A stretch of 44,936 nucleotides of DNA from Alphaproteobacteria bacterium (GCA_024278855.1 JAJRSJ010000015.1:1-44936), one strand, 5' to 3'; positions 35,567 through 44,421 are shown, counted from the first letter of the stretch. A program made the numbers and translations. Notes: a model not told the origin generated them from the sequence alone.

Positions 35567-36496
35567 ATGCCTCAATCCGATCAGGATAAACTACCGAAGT
35601 GCATCAATCAGTCCTTGGAGTATCTATCCACACACCCCTTTTCCATAATTGGTCTTGCTGATCGGGAAAAATTTCATACGGGGCTACTTGCATATACGCT
35701 CCAGAAACTTGCTGATTGCGCACCGGAATTATTTAAAGAACTGCTGGAAAAATTATGGAATCAGGAAAAATTTTCCCCAATGGATGACGTTAAAGTATTG
35801 GTCGAACAGAAATCTGTTGATTTGATCATTAACGATAACTTGAACACACTTTTCTTTGCTGAAATAAAATTGAAGACAACACTTCGGAAAAATCAATTTG
35901 AAAGCTATCAGAAAGAATTACCACAGGCAGAAGGTGTCGTGCTTAGTTTGTTTAGCAATGGCTCGATCGATAAAAATTGCTCGTCTTTTCCCTCCGTAAT
36001 TTCCTCTTTTTTTAATGAGAGGACTTCGGCTCAATTTCTTATAGGCTCAAGTGACGAAATTATTCTTATTCGGATGTGGGTTAATTATTTAAAGCACTTG
36101 TGGCGAACCGCTAATTGGCTTGAAGAACTGAAAGACAAAAGCGTGCCTGAAAGAGATGAATTCGTTGAGCGTCTTGAGAAATTAAAGTTAAAAGGGATAT
36201 TTGAGTGGGTGCGTTACAATGCTATCTTGAACAAACTTAATGTGGAAAGTTGCAGTAAGTCCCCAAAGTTTGAGAAAAAGCCTTATATTTTTAACTCGCA
36301 CGGAAATTCGGGAATAGATTGTCAAATTCAACATAAATTTCCATATGGTCTTCAGTGGCAAGCGGGGGCATTAAAACTCTTTGCTATTGATCCAAATTTT
36401 ATATCCAATCAAGAGTCTAAAGCCAGAGATAAATTTTTAATGACTCTCAAAAAAAATATTGTGAAAAATTTTCGGATTGTAGTAATTGCGTTATGA
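35567..36496 (+). CDS. PD-(D/E)XK nuclease-family-like protein
   Basis: 309 aa, low-GC and with unlike codon use compared with its neighbours, which suggests recent arrival. The nuclease core motif is visible: VDLIIND with Asp85, and FFAEIKLK with Glu99-x-Lys101, followed by the helix FESYQKEL. This matches the PD-(D/E)XK superfamily (the type found in small orphan nuclease-like proteins). The C-terminal two thirds are not recognised. The ATG at 35567 follows AGGAGA; an in-frame ATG-less extension to 35549 is not needed. It overlaps a 38-codon ORF by four bases. The role is unknown; defence against foreign DNA is one possibility. Confidence 0.6.
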   Translation: MPQSDQDKLPKCINQSLEYLSTHPFSIIGLADREKFHTGLLAYTLQKLADCAPELFKELLEKLWNQEKFSPMDDVKVLVEQKSVDLIINDNLNTLFFAEIKLKTTLRKNQFESYQKELPQAEGVVLSLFSNGSIDKNCSSFPSVISSFFNERTSAQFLIGSSDEIILIRMWVNYLKHLWRTANWLEELKDKSVPERDEFVERLEKLKLKGIFEWVRYNAILNKLNVESCSKSPKFEKKPYIFNSHGNSGIDCQIQHKFPYGLQWQAGALKLFAIDPNFISNQESKARDKFLMTLKKNIVKNFRIVVIAL

Positions 36497-36609
36497 ACCG
36501 TGCTGGTAAGTTCCGATCAGTGACCGTAGAGCGGTGGCACATATTTGACAATATCGAAATGCGGCACAAAGAATTTATGGAGAGACTGTGTCACATAATA
36601 GTTGATTGA
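36493..36609 (+). CDS. 38-aa ORF coupled to the nuclease-like gene
   Basis: ATG at 36493 overlaps the nuclease-like stop (TTATGA). It encodes a basic, helical peptide (AGKFRSVTVERWHIFDNIEM, ending ERLCHIIVD). No family is recognised. The overlap allows translational coupling, but it could be a chance frame or the remains of a longer gene. It is not an obvious antitoxin. The rest of the gap to 36635 shows nothing. Confidence 0.3.
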   Translation: MNRAGKFRSVTVERWHIFDNIEMRHKEFMERLCHIIVD

Positions 36610-36634
36610 CGTAAAAATTGTGCTTTGCTTTACC

Positions 36635-36916
36635 CTATCGATTTTCCCGACTATGCCAGACGCGGATAATCACCACTTGGTTGTTATGTAATTTATATCG
36701 CAATATATAGGCTCCGGCACCAAATGGAATGAAAAACTCTCGCCGGCCAGTATCATCTTGCATTGGTTTTCCAATTTTGGGAAATGTCTGTAGTTCTATT
36801 GAGCCGTCCAAAATAGCTTGCAGAGCATTTGCGGCACTTATTGGGTTGATATCGAACAAAAATGTGTGAAGTCGCTCCAGGTCCTGCTTGGCTTCGGGGA
36901 GCCAAATTACATTCAC
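36635..36916 (-). CDS. RelE/ParE-superfamily toxin
   Basis: 93 aa, the usual size. The ParE fold is visible: VIWLPEAKQDLERLHTFLFD at the N-terminus, ALQAILDGSIELQTFPKIGK, REFFIPFGAGAYILRYKL and the ending VVIIRVWHSREN, the typical H-x-R-R-like tail. ParE toxins inhibit DNA gyrase; RelE ones cleave mRNA; helical N-terminus and tail favour ParE. It overlaps its antitoxin stop by four bases. Confidence 0.88.
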   Translation of the reverse strand: MNVIWLPEAKQDLERLHTFLFDINPISAANALQAILDGSIELQTFPKIGKPMQDDTGRREFFIPFGAGAYILRYKLHNNQVVIIRVWHSRENR

Positions 36917-37215
36917 GGTTTTACCGCGTCTTTGCCCTGTTCAATTTTATCTTGCATCCAGCTTTCCATTTCAGGCTGGGGTATATGCGCACCGCTTGCC
37001 ACATAATTTTCCCAGCGCTGCATGTCCTCACGCTTTTCTTGTTCATAACGTTCTTCGCGTTCCAGATATTCCTCGACCGCTTTGCTCATCAACCAATGGG
37101 TTGAACGGTCTTTGTATTGACCAAGCGTTTTCAAACGGTCACGGGTCTCGGCGCTGATTTTTACGCCTTGGGTAATTTGGGGCGTTATTTGTGGTTTGGT
37201 TTTTATATGTGCCAT
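36913..37215 (-). CDS. Ribbon-helix-helix antitoxin (ParD/CopG-type)
   Basis: 100 aa. The N-terminal ITQGVKISAETRDRLKTLGQ stretch, followed by RSTHWLMSKAVEEYLEREER, is an RHH DNA-binding domain. The C-terminal half (WENYVASGAHIPQPEMESWM) should wrap the toxin. Gene order antitoxin then toxin with ATGA overlap is standard. Autorepression is expected; the 130-bp gap before dodecin holds the divergent promoters. Confidence 0.88.
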   Translation of the reverse strand: MAHIKTKPQITPQITQGVKISAETRDRLKTLGQYKDRSTHWLMSKAVEEYLEREERYEQEKREDMQRWENYVASGAHIPQPEMESWMQDKIEQGKDAVKP

Positions 37216-37345
37216 GCCTAATCCAATAAGTTTATAATAGGGTACTAATGAAAATTACTGACTGTGTCAATATTTTCTACCCTTTGGCGGGGGCATGTGC
37301 TAAAATATGTTAAGGCGCATAAATTTGCTTTTTAGGAGAAATACA

Positions 37346-37549
37346 ATGGCGATTATGAAATCAGTACAAATCATGTCCGAGTCTACCAAATCTTTTGAGG
37401 ACGCTATCGAGGTGGCGGTTGACCGTATGACCGACAGCGTCAATCATGTGCGTTCGGCCAATGTCAATAACCAGTCCGTGGTTGTTAAAGGTGGCAAGAT
37501 TACCAATTACCGGGTCAATCTGCAAATTACCTTTGAAGTGAAAAAATAG
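37346..37549 (+). CDS. Dodecin (flavin-binding)
   Basis: 67 aa: a short strand (MKSVQIMSESTKSFEDAIEV), one helix, and strands IRSANVNNQ-like VRSANVNNQSVVVKGGKITN and YRVNLQITFEVK. This is a complete dodecin, which forms a hollow dodecamer that stores flavin. The ATG at 37346 follows AGGAGA; an upstream in-frame start is not needed. A strong terminator follows at 37578. Confidence 0.93.
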   Translation: MAIMKSVQIMSESTKSFEDAIEVAVDRMTDSVNHVRSANVNNQSVVVKGGKITNYRVNLQITFEVKK

Positions 37550-37577
37550 ACGAAAAGTACCATTGAAATATATGTGT

Positions 37578-37605
37578 AGCCCGCCTATCTTTGGCGGGCT
37601 TTTTT
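37578..37605 (+). terminator. Intrinsic terminator after dodecin
   Basis: AGCCCGCC (37578-37585) pairs with GGCGGGCT (37593-37600) around a 7-base loop, followed by a run of T to 37605. Confidence 0.92.
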
Positions 37606-37624
37606 GTGAAACAAGGAAATCCAA

Positions 37625-38821
37625 ATGTCTTCTACCGATTCTAAATCCGACACGATCGTTATCGTTGGTCTTGCCCGCACGCCAATGGCGGCGTTTCAAG
37701 GTGCGTTTAGCACTGTGTCTGCGCCTGATTTAGGGGCGGTGGTCGTCAAGGCGGCTTTGGCGGAAAGCGGGGTTGCGCCCGGCGATGTTGAGCAAATTAT
37801 TATGGGCTGCGTCTTGCCAGCCGGGCAGGGACAAGCCCCGGCCCGTCAAGCGGCGATCAAAGCCGGGCTGGAACTTTCCTGCGAAGCCACCACCATCAAT
37901 AAAATGTGCGGCTCGGCCATGCAAGCGGCGATTATGGCCCATGATGCTATCAAGGCCGGGTCTGCGGATATTATCGTGGCGGGCGGTATGGAGAACATGA
38001 CCGCCGCGCCTTATGTTTTGCCCAAAGCACGCGGCGGTTACCGCATGGGCAACGGCATGATGATCGATACCATGATGCACGACGGACTTACGGACGCTTA
38101 TGACGGCAAGCCTATGGGTGTGTTCGCTGATATGATAGCGCAGGAATACCAATTTACCCGCGAAGCACAGGATGCCTATGCTATCGAGTCTGTGAGCCGG
38201 GCCAGACGCGCCGCCGAAGCCGGAGACTTTGAGCGGGAGATCGCGCCCGTCACCGTCCCGAACCGCAAGGGCGATATTGTGGTTGCAACCGACGCTGGCC
38301 CCGAAGGGGCGCGGCCTGAAAAAATCCCGAACCTGCGTCCGGTATTTAGCAAAGACGGCACGGTCACCGCCGCCAATGCCAGCTCGATCAATGACGGGGC
38401 GGCCGCCTTGGTTATGATGAGTAAATCTGAAGCCGAGAAACGCGGGCTAAAAATCCTGGCCGAAATAAAAGCCCACGCCGCCCATGCTCACGAGCCGAAA
38501 TATTTCACCACCGCTCCAGTGAAAGCGATGGAAAAATGTCTGGCCAAAGCGGGCTGGACTACGGACGATGTGGATCTATGGGAAATCAACGAAGCCTTCG
38601 CCGTCGTCCCCATGATTGCCGTTCGCGACATGAACCTTGACCACGACAAGGTAAACGTCAACGGCGGCGCCTGCGTACTCGGCCACCCAATCGGTGCCAG
38701 CGGCGCACGAATAATGGCGACACTAATATCCGCAATGGAAAAACGCGGCGCTAAAAAAGGCGTGGCGTCTCTATGTATCGGCGGCGGTGAGGCGACAGCG
38801 ATTGCGCTAGAGCGGGTTTAA
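37625..38821 (+). CDS. Acetyl-CoA C-acyltransferase (thiolase)
   Basis: 398 aa. The acyl-carrying Cys95 lies in INKMCGSAMQA; the base pair is His354 (GHPIGASGA) and Cys384 (CIGGGEATA). NEAFAVV and GGMENMTAAPY are typical. Degradative and biosynthetic thiolases look alike; the sequence (TINKMCGS, EAFAVV) resembles acetoacetyl-CoA thiolases (AtoB/PhaA). It follows the dodecin terminator with AAGGA before the start, so it has its own promoter or readthrough. No phaB or fatty-acid gene lies beside it. Confidence 0.93.
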   Translation: MSSTDSKSDTIVIVGLARTPMAAFQGAFSTVSAPDLGAVVVKAALAESGVAPGDVEQIIMGCVLPAGQGQAPARQAAIKAGLELSCEATTINKMCGSAMQAAIMAHDAIKAGSADIIVAGGMENMTAAPYVLPKARGGYRMGNGMMIDTMMHDGLTDAYDGKPMGVFADMIAQEYQFTREAQDAYAIESVSRARRAAEAGDFEREIAPVTVPNRKGDIVVATDAGPEGARPEKIPNLRPVFSKDGTVTAANASSINDGAAALVMMSKSEAEKRGLKILAEIKAHAAHAHEPKYFTTAPVKAMEKCLAKAGWTTDDVDLWEINEAFAVVPMIAVRDMNLDHDKVNVNGGACVLGHPIGASGARIMATLISAMEKRGAKKGVASLCIGGGEATAIALERV

Positions 38822-38834
38822 TTAGGGACTGTCT

Positions 38835-39272
38835 ATGGCCTTAATCACCTACCAAAATGCGCCGCCTGATGCGTCGACATTTGCAGATTATCGCAAAGAG
38901 TGTGGCTGGGGGAAAATAAGCGAGACGTTGGCAAAAACGGCTATATCAAACAGTTTAATATTCATATCCGCATATAACAAAGAGCATTTGGTCGGATTTG
39001 GACGGGTGATTGGAGATGGGGCGTTGAATTATTATATCCAAGACTTGATTGTTGAAAAGGCCTGGCAAAGTCAAGGTATAGGTAAAGCGATTCTGACAAA
39101 ACTGCTTGCTGAAGTTGATAAACAGGCCGTTACAGGCGCTACGGTTGGTTTAATGGCGGCGAGCGGAAAAGAGCAGTTTTACGAACTGTGCGGATTTACA
39201 AAACGACCGAATGCTAAACATAAACATGGCGCGGGCATGACACTTATAGTCGGGTGGGCCGCTCGCGTTTAA
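38835..39272 (+). CDS. GNAT-family N-acetyltransferase
   Basis: 145 aa. The acetyl-CoA loop is QSQGIGKAIL (motif A, about residues 78-87) after YYIQDLIVEKAWQ; a closing YELCGFTKRPN is the usual motif B end. It has no signal. Ligand unknown. It starts 13 bp after the thiolase stop, probably in one unit with it, though a metabolic link is not evident. Confidence 0.9.
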   Translation: MALITYQNAPPDASTFADYRKECGWGKISETLAKTAISNSLIFISAYNKEHLVGFGRVIGDGALNYYIQDLIVEKAWQSQGIGKAILTKLLAEVDKQAVTGATVGLMAASGKEQFYELCGFTKRPNAKHKHGAGMTLIVGWAARV

Positions 39273-39292
39273 TTGTACTCATATAAACTTTT

Positions 39293-39437
39293 CTTCCTTT
39301 CCTTCCTCCGTTTACGGGGGAAGTACCCCGCAGGGGGGATGGGGGGCCATACATCAGTCGTGCGCAAGACGATAGATTGCCCCCACCCTACGCCAAGAGG
39401 CGCCCACTTCCCCCGTAAACGGAGGAAGGAAAGAAAG
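39293..39437. mobile_element. MITE-like element, family C copy 2, 28-bp perfect inverted ends
   Basis: Left end 39297-39324 (starts CTTTCCTTCCTCCGTTTACG) is the exact reverse complement of 39406-39433. The 81-bp centre is GC-rich with CAGGGGGGATGGGGGG. It has no coding capacity. The same end sequence (ACTTCCCCCGTAAAC) occurs at 11340-11368, so the element is dispersed. A non-autonomous transposable element or a large palindromic repeat unit both fit; no clear target duplication is visible. Confidence 0.75.
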
Positions 39438-39472
39438 TGAACCCGCCTAAACGGGAATGATTACGAAACCAC

Positions 39473-39508
39473 AAAAAAAACGGCCCCTCGTTTCCGAGAG
39501 GCCGTTTT
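39473..39508 (-). terminator. Intrinsic terminator after rplT
   Basis: Read on the minus strand: AAAACGGCCTCTCGG (39508-39494), loop, CGAGGGGCCGTTTT, then T-run (39480-39473). The stem is about 13 bp with one bulge. Strong for the rplT transcript and possibly active in both directions. Confidence 0.9.
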
Positions 39509-39529
39509 CTAAATTCAATATTTGCGCGC

Positions 39530-39886
39530 TTACTTAACCGCAGCTTTCGCTTGCTCAAGCACGGCTTTGAAAGCGTCCGGTTGGTTCATGGCCAGGTCGG
39601 CCAGGATTTTGCGGTCAATCTCGATGCCGGCTTTGACCATTGCGCCCATGAAGGTGGCATAGGTCATGCCGTGCAGACGGGCGGCGGCATTGATGCGCTG
39701 GATCCACAGGGCGCGGAACTGGCGCTTTTTAAGCTTGCGGCCAATATAGGCATATTGCCCGGCCTTTTCCACCGCTTGGTTGGCGATACGGAAAGTATTT
39801 TTGCGGCGGCCTCGATAGCCTTTTGCCGCTTTGATGATTTTTTTGTGACGGGCGTGCTTGGTGACGCCTCTTGATACTCGAGCCAT
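39530..39886 (-). CDS. rplT: 50S ribosomal protein L20
   Basis: 118 aa, normal length. [20 protein letters not shown] at the start, then [39 protein letters not shown] and a typical end. It binds 23S rRNA early in assembly. It lies downstream of rpmI as usual, but infC is not upstream in this window, and a terminator follows it instead of pheS/pheT. Confidence 0.98.
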   Translation of the reverse strand: MARVSRGVTKHARHKKIIKAAKGYRGRRKNTFRIANQAVEKAGQYAYIGRKLKKRQFRALWIQRINAAARLHGMTYATFMGAMVKAGIEIDRKILADLAMNQPDAFKAVLEQAKAAVK

Positions 39887-39933
39887 TGTTTACTCCAAAA
39901 CTGATATAGATATGATAAAGGGGGTTAGCCCAA

Positions 39934-39967
39934 ATTAGACATGATTAGACATGATTAGACATGATTA
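39934..39967. repeat. 10-bp direct repeat between rplT and rpmI
   Basis: ATTAGACATG occurs three times in tandem (39934-39963) and continues as ATTAG into the stop of rpmI (TAA complement at 39965-39967). It is short and probably a slippage product. Confidence 0.8.
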
Positions 39968-40165
39968 GCCATTAGGCAGAAACTTTTTGCGAATAACGCG
40001 TGCATCACATTCTTTGAGAATGCGGGTTCCGCGCTTATTGCGGATCTGCTTGTTTGTACGTTTGATCATGCCGTGTTGTTTGCCTGCTGATGAGGCTTTC
40101 ACTTTACCCGATTTGGTCAGCTTGAAGCGCTTTTTGGCGCCGCTTTTGGTCTTCATTTTTGGCAT
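39965..40165 (-). CDS. rpmI: 50S ribosomal protein L35
   Basis: 66 aa. [20 protein letters not shown] at the start, [10 protein letters not shown] and KKFLPNG at the end are the L35 signature. The ATG at 40165 follows GGAGA; a much longer upstream frame without L35 similarity was discarded. Just upstream, GGACG (minus strand, 40201-40197) can pair with CGTCC (40188-40184), a small hairpin close to the ribosome site that could take part in L20-type autoregulation. infC is not seen upstream. Confidence 0.97.
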   Translation of the reverse strand: MPKMKTKSGAKKRFKLTKSGKVKASSAGKQHGMIKRTNKQIRNKRGTRILKECDARVIRKKFLPNG

Positions 40166-40349
40166 TTCGTTCTCCGTTGAAATGGACGCAAAATCACGTC
40201 CGAACTTTAGAACCCCCAGGCATGCCTTTAGCCTGAGCGGTTGCGCTCCTCCAAGAGGAATAGGGCTTATAGCGAGGGGGAAAATAAATGCAAGCGGCAT
40301 TTCGCAGAATTGCACATACTTGTAAGCTATATTTATGGAGCCTTTTGCC

Positions 40350-40856
40350 TCAGGTTTGTTCTGGGTGGCCTGTTCTGGGCGGATCTGTCCTTGACGGCCT
40401 AACCAGATCAAATTTTGCGAACGGGTTATGGGCGGTATCTTGGGCCGCATGGTGAACGGCCAAGCCCATTTGCAGGCTTCTGGCGATACGCTCGGCCATA
40501 GTGTTGAAATGTGCCTGCTTTGCCGGGGGTAATGTTTGTTTGGCGGCGCGGGCAAATAGCTCAAGCCAGCGGGTGAAATGCGCAGGCGTCAGACCAAGCA
40601 GGGGCGTGTGCTTGGCCATTAAGTTGCCCGGGGGATTGCCGGAGAACCGTCCGGTTTTTAGGAGTATCCTCGACCAGAAATCATTGATGTGGGCAATATG
40701 CGGTTGCCACTGGGTATCGTCCGCCCCAATTTTTTCGTTAAACACTGGCCCCAGTAAATCGTCCTTGCGGACCCATGCATAAAACACCTTGGTCAAGGCC
40801 GCAATGTCGTCTTCGGTAATAGGGTCTGTAGTTAGTGTTGCACGCATATAGACCAT
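40350..40856 (-). CDS. Truncated haemoglobin, group III-like
   Basis: 168 aa. The group III pattern is visible: [59 protein letters not shown] and [15 protein letters not shown]. The proximal histidine is probably in the AKHTPLL or AHFTRW region. Such proteins bind oxygen or nitric oxide. It continues with a 25-residue Pro/Thr-rich tail. Start: ATG at 40856 or 40847; no clear ribosome site separates them. Confidence 0.88.
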   Translation of the reverse strand: MVYMRATLTTDPITEDDIAALTKVFYAWVRKDDLLGPVFNEKIGADDTQWQPHIAHINDFWSRILLKTGRFSGNPPGNLMAKHTPLLGLTPAHFTRWLELFARAAKQTLPPAKQAHFNTMAERIARSLQMGLAVHHAAQDTAHNPFAKFDLVRPSRTDPPRTGHPEQT

Positions 40857-40994
40857 GTGGGGTTTTGGGCGGGGAATACAATATAAATCCGGGAGAAAAC
40901 CCCTGTATATTTATTTTCCACTGTTGCTACCCTCGGCCTGTGCGCCTATAAGATGTATAAATTTTCGTAGCTCACAGAGACGGGACAGACCCTG

Positions 40995-42191
40995 ATGAAC
41001 ATACATGAATATCAAGGCAAAGCGGTACTTAAATCTATCGGCGCACCCGTGTCCGAGGGAGTCGCTATATTTTCGGCCGGCGAAGCGGAAGCCGCCGCCA
41101 AACAGCTCGGTGGGCCGCTTTGGGTGGTTAAGTCGCAAATCCATGCAGGCGGGCGCGGCAAGGGCAAGTTCGTCGAGCCATCCGCCGGCGATAAGGGCGG
41201 TGTGCGCCTGTCCTGGTCCATTGATGAAGTGATCGAAAACGCCAAGCAAATGCTCGGGGCTACATTGGTGACCGAACAAACCGGACCGCAAGGCAAGCAA
41301 GTCAACCGCCTGTATATTGAACACGGCTCGGATATTGAAAAAGAGTTTTATCTGTCATTATTAGTTGACCGGGAAACTTCGCGAGTGGCTTTCGTGGCTT
41401 CGACCGAGGGCGGTATGGACATCGAAGCCGTAGCCCACGATACGCCCGAAAAAATCATCACATTTTCCGTGGATCCGGCCACCGGATTTATGCCCCACCA
41501 CGGGCGTACATTGGCGCGGGCCTTAAAGCTTAAAGGTGATTTGGCCAAGCAAGCCAATAAACTTGGCCGCACATTATACAACGGGTTTTTGGCCAAGGAC
41601 ATGGCTATGCTGGAAATCAATCCGTTGATCGTTTCCAAAGACGGAAAACTGCATTGTCTGGACGCCAAGATCAGCTTTGACGGCAATGCGCTATTTCGCC
41701 ATCCCGATATCAAGGACTTGCGCGACACCTCCGAAGAAGACGAAAAAGAATTGGCCGCGTCCAAATACGGTCTGTCCTATATCGCTCTGGACGGCACAAT
41801 CGGCTGTATGGTCAACGGCGCCGGCTTGGCCATGTCGACTATGGATATCATCAAGTTATACGGCGAGGAACCGGCCAATTTCTTGGATGTAGGCGGCGGT
41901 GCCACCACGGAAAATATCATCCAGGCCTTCAAAATCATCACGTCCGACCCGCAAGTCAAAGGTATATTGGTCAATATTTTCGGTGGCATCATGAAGTGCG
42001 ATGTTATCGCCCAAGGCGTGGTCACAGCGGTCAATGAAGTCGGGCTGCAAGTGCCCCTCGTGGTACGCCTGGAAGGCACTAATGTTGCCAAAGGCAAAGC
42101 CATAATTAACGACAGCGATGTCGACGCCATAGCAGCAGACGACCTGGACGACGCCGCGCAAAAAATCGTCGCGGCGGTTAATAAGAAATAG
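40995..42191 (+). CDS. sucC: Succinate-CoA ligase (ADP/GDP-forming), β subunit
   Basis: 398 aa, normal length. ATP-grasp domain in the first 240 residues ([34 protein letters not shown]), then the CoA-ligase domain with [20 protein letters not shown] and [19 protein letters not shown]. It works in the TCA cycle with SucD. Normally sucD follows at once; here a thioredoxin-like gene and vapBC are between. Confidence 0.97.
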   Translation: MNIHEYQGKAVLKSIGAPVSEGVAIFSAGEAEAAAKQLGGPLWVVKSQIHAGGRGKGKFVEPSAGDKGGVRLSWSIDEVIENAKQMLGATLVTEQTGPQGKQVNRLYIEHGSDIEKEFYLSLLVDRETSRVAFVASTEGGMDIEAVAHDTPEKIITFSVDPATGFMPHHGRTLARALKLKGDLAKQANKLGRTLYNGFLAKDMAMLEINPLIVSKDGKLHCLDAKISFDGNALFRHPDIKDLRDTSEEDEKELAASKYGLSYIALDGTIGCMVNGAGLAMSTMDIIKLYGEEPANFLDVGGGATTENIIQAFKIITSDPQVKGILVNIFGGIMKCDVIAQGVVTAVNEVGLQVPLVVRLEGTNVAKGKAIINDSDVDAIAADDLDDAAQKIVAAVNKK

Positions 42192-42192
42192 C

Positions 42193-42789
42193 ATGGGTGT
42201 AGGTGGGAAAATAATTTTTTGCGTAATGGCGGGTTTGACCATGAGCAGTTCTGCCAGCGCCAAGTCTGTCCCAATCCCGGACATATCCGCGATCTGGCAA
42301 CTTAGCTGTCTGGATGCTTATAACAATATTGTCTCGACCATGAACCCGGCATGGATACCGGACAAGTTGAAAAACGGCTTTGAGATTGTGGACGGCGAAG
42401 CCCGCCTGACCAGTGCGCCGACCGTGCCTTGGATGACCATATACAATAAAGACCAAAAACCGATTTATCACGCCCTTGGCTATAACAGTTATTCAGACGC
42501 GCTATGGCAAACAGTTGTAGCGCAAAACCAACCGACCAATTTCGCGCCTACATTTTCCGAAATTGAACCCTATACAGGTTTAAAGGCGAGCGAGCTTCCG
42601 TCTGCCGACTTTACATTTGTCCTCTATTATGCGTCCTGGTGTACAAATTGCAAACTCCAAGAAAATGCAGTCATTGATTACAAAGCTGCGTATAAAAACC
42701 AAAACATAACCCATATCCGCATCATTGCCGACACCGCCAAAATGCAAAAGAAAAAATACCGGACCAAACCCTGCCCGGTGGGCGTATGA
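42193..42789 (+). CDS. Secreted thioredoxin-like protein, probably shortened at the C-terminus
   Basis: 198 aa. A signal-peptide-like N-terminus (MGVGGKIIFCVMAGLTMSSS, cleavage likely near ASA-K), then an unrecognised region of about 115 residues, then a thioredoxin strand and active site: FVLYYASWCTNC with Cys150 and Cys153. Only 45 residues follow the CxxC, where a full thioredoxin fold needs about 70, and the end (KMQKKKYRTKPCPVGV) follows an A-run. Truncation by insertion of the vapBC segment or a frameshift is likely. It starts 1 bp after the sucC stop. Function unknown, perhaps thiol exchange in the periplasm. Confidence 0.6.
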   Translation: MGVGGKIIFCVMAGLTMSSSASAKSVPIPDISAIWQLSCLDAYNNIVSTMNPAWIPDKLKNGFEIVDGEARLTSAPTVPWMTIYNKDQKPIYHALGYNSYSDALWQTVVAQNQPTNFAPTFSEIEPYTGLKASELPSADFTFVLYYASWCTNCKLQENAVIDYKAAYKNQNITHIRIIADTAKMQKKKYRTKPCPVGV

Positions 42790-42815
42790 TTATGGGAGTG
42801 TGTGATTATTCTTGC

Positions 42816-42850
42816 ATTTTTCCACAGTTTCACATAAACTGTGGAAAAAT
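42816..42850. promoter_or_regulatory. 15-bp perfect inverted repeat before vapB
   Basis: ATTTTTCCACAGTTT (42816-42830) and its exact reverse complement (42836-42850), with a 5-base spacer CACAT. It ends 11 bp before the vapB ATG. The layout fits a VapB operator for autorepression; it can also act as a terminator because both arms end in T/A runs. Confidence 0.75.
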
Positions 42851-42861
42851 GGAGATTTGTT

Positions 42862-43095
42862 ATGAGTAAAAATATTACATTGGCCGTGGACGAAGAGGTG
42901 TTGAAACGGGCAAAAATAGTTGCGGCGCAAAGACGTATGAGTTTGAGCGCGATGGTGCGGGAATATTTAAGTTCGCTCTTGGAAAAAGAACATTTTGAAG
43001 ATGCGGCACGAAATGCTTTGCTAAAGCTCATCGACGAAACCGAGGCTGATATGGGTGATCACAAATGGAACCGGGAAGCCCTTTATGACCGCTGA
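42862..43095 (+). CDS. vapB: VapB-type antitoxin (ribbon-helix-helix)
   Basis: 77 aa. KNITLAVDEEVLKRAKIVAA, then RRMSLSAMVREYLSSLLE form the RHH DNA-binding domain; the rest (ETEADMGDHKWNREALYDR) is the toxin-binding tail. The ATG at 42862 has GGAG upstream; an in-frame GTG at 42841 would overlap the operator. It overlaps the toxin gene by 11 bp. Confidence 0.88.
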   Translation: MSKNITLAVDEEVLKRAKIVAAQRRMSLSAMVREYLSSLLEKEHFEDAARNALLKLIDETEADMGDHKWNREALYDR

Positions 43096-43525
43096 ATGTT
43101 TTTTGGATACAAATGTGTTGTTGTATGCAGCCATGGGGCGTTTTAGCGCACCTCAGAAATACCAGCGCGCCCGCCATATTGTCGCAACAAAAGCCTATTC
43201 GACTTCAGCGCAAGTTTTGGCGGAATTTTATGTAAATTCCCAAAAAATCAAACAAGCAAAAATCCCGCTTACATCCGCCCAAGCCGCAGAATGGGTCGCA
43301 CAGATAAGCCGCAAGCCGTGTCAGGAAGTAGATAGCGCAGTTGTGATGTTCGGTATTGAATATGCGCACCGATACAAAATTTCTTATTGGGACGGCGCAA
43401 TCATTGCTGCCGCAAACCGGTTGGGCGTCAAAACCTTGTACACCGAGGATTTAAACCACGGACAATTTTACGGCGACGTTCAAGCAATAAACCCGTTCAA
43501 AACAGAAACAGATACATTTCAATAA
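43085..43525 (+). CDS. vapC: VapC-type PIN-domain toxin (ribonuclease)
   Basis: 146 aa. PIN-domain acidic residues: Asp8 (CFLDTNVLLYA), Glu47 (LAEFYVNS) and Asp103 (SYWDGAIIAAA), with a fourth acidic region near ETDTFQ/LYTEDLNHGQ. Family members cut tRNA or rRNA. The ATG at 43085 was preferred over an in-frame ATG at 43055. The pair sits between sucC and sucD, so it is an insertion. Confidence 0.9.
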   Translation: MTAECFLDTNVLLYAAMGRFSAPQKYQRARHIVATKAYSTSAQVLAEFYVNSQKIKQAKIPLTSAQAAEWVAQISRKPCQEVDSAVVMFGIEYAHRYKISYWDGAIIAAANRLGVKTLYTEDLNHGQFYGDVQAINPFKTETDTFQ

Positions 43526-43534
43526 AGGAACTTC

Positions 43535-44418
43535 ATGTCCATACTCATCAACAAACACACCAAAATTATCACCCAGGGAATGACCGGGAAGACCGGGACA
43601 TTTCATACTGAGCAGGCGCTGGAATACGGAACCCAAATGGTTGCGGGCGTTACGCCGGGCAAGGGTGGGCGTGAGCATTTGGGTTTACCTAATTTTGACA
43701 CGGTGGCTGAGGCTAAAGCTGCTACTGGTGCCACCGCAACCGTAGTTTATGTGCCGCCGCCCTTTGCTGCGGACGGGATTTTGGAAGCCATTGACGCGGA
43801 GATGGAGTGATTGTTGCCATTACCGAAGGCGTGCCGGTGCGTGATATGGTGGCGGTCAAGCGGGCTTTGTGCGGGTCGAAATCACGTCTGATCGGGCCAA
43901 ATTGTCCGGGTGTGTTGACGCCGGAGGAATGCAAAATCGGCATTATGCCCGGCAAGATTTTCAAAAAAGGTTCGGTCGGCGTGGTGTCGCGTTCGGGGAC
44001 TTTGACCTATGAAGCCGTGTACCAGACCACACAGGTTGGCCTTGGCCAAACCACAGCGGTGGGCATTGGCGGCGACCCGGTTAACGGCACCAATTTTATT
44101 GACGTGCTGGATTTATTCCTCGGCGACGACGATACCAAATCCATTATCATGATCGGCGAAATTGGCGGTTCGGCCGAAGAAGAAGCGGCGGAATATTTGG
44201 CGCATCAAGCCAAAAAAGGCCGGGCAAAACCAGTGGTTGGTTTCATCGCCGGGCGCACCGCACCGCCGGGCCGCACCATGGGCCATGCGGGGGCGATTGT
44301 CTCTGGCGGTAAAGGCGGCGCGGACGATAAAATTGAAGCATTGGAAAAAGCCGGTGTGCGGGTTTCCCCGTCCCCGGCTAAATTGGGCGTGACACTGATG
44401 GACGTACTAGGTCAGTAA
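43535..44418 (+). pseudogene. sucD: Succinate-CoA ligase, α subunit, split by a frameshift
   Basis: The upstream frame (43535-43810, 91 aa) carries the CoA-binding start [20 protein letters not shown] and ends AIDAEME. The next frame (43807-44418) reads [15 protein letters not shown] onward, with the phospho-His region [13 protein letters not shown] near the end. In intact SucD these join directly, so one base seems to be lost near 43807 (GAG-TG in place of GAG-GTG). The restored length of about 294 aa is normal. GTG at 43807 could start the second part by ATGA-like coupling, but a SucD split at that point is not known to me. The start follows AAGGA. Confidence 0.9.
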
Positions 44419-44421
44419 GCC

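Noticed and set aside
39934-39967. CRISPR-like or attachment-site repeat
   Set aside because: Units are only 10 bp with no spacers and no integrase gene nearby.
40166-40564. Long N-terminal extension of rpmI
   Set aside because: L35 is complete from 40165 with a good ribosome site; the extension overlaps the haemoglobin gene and has no known similarity.
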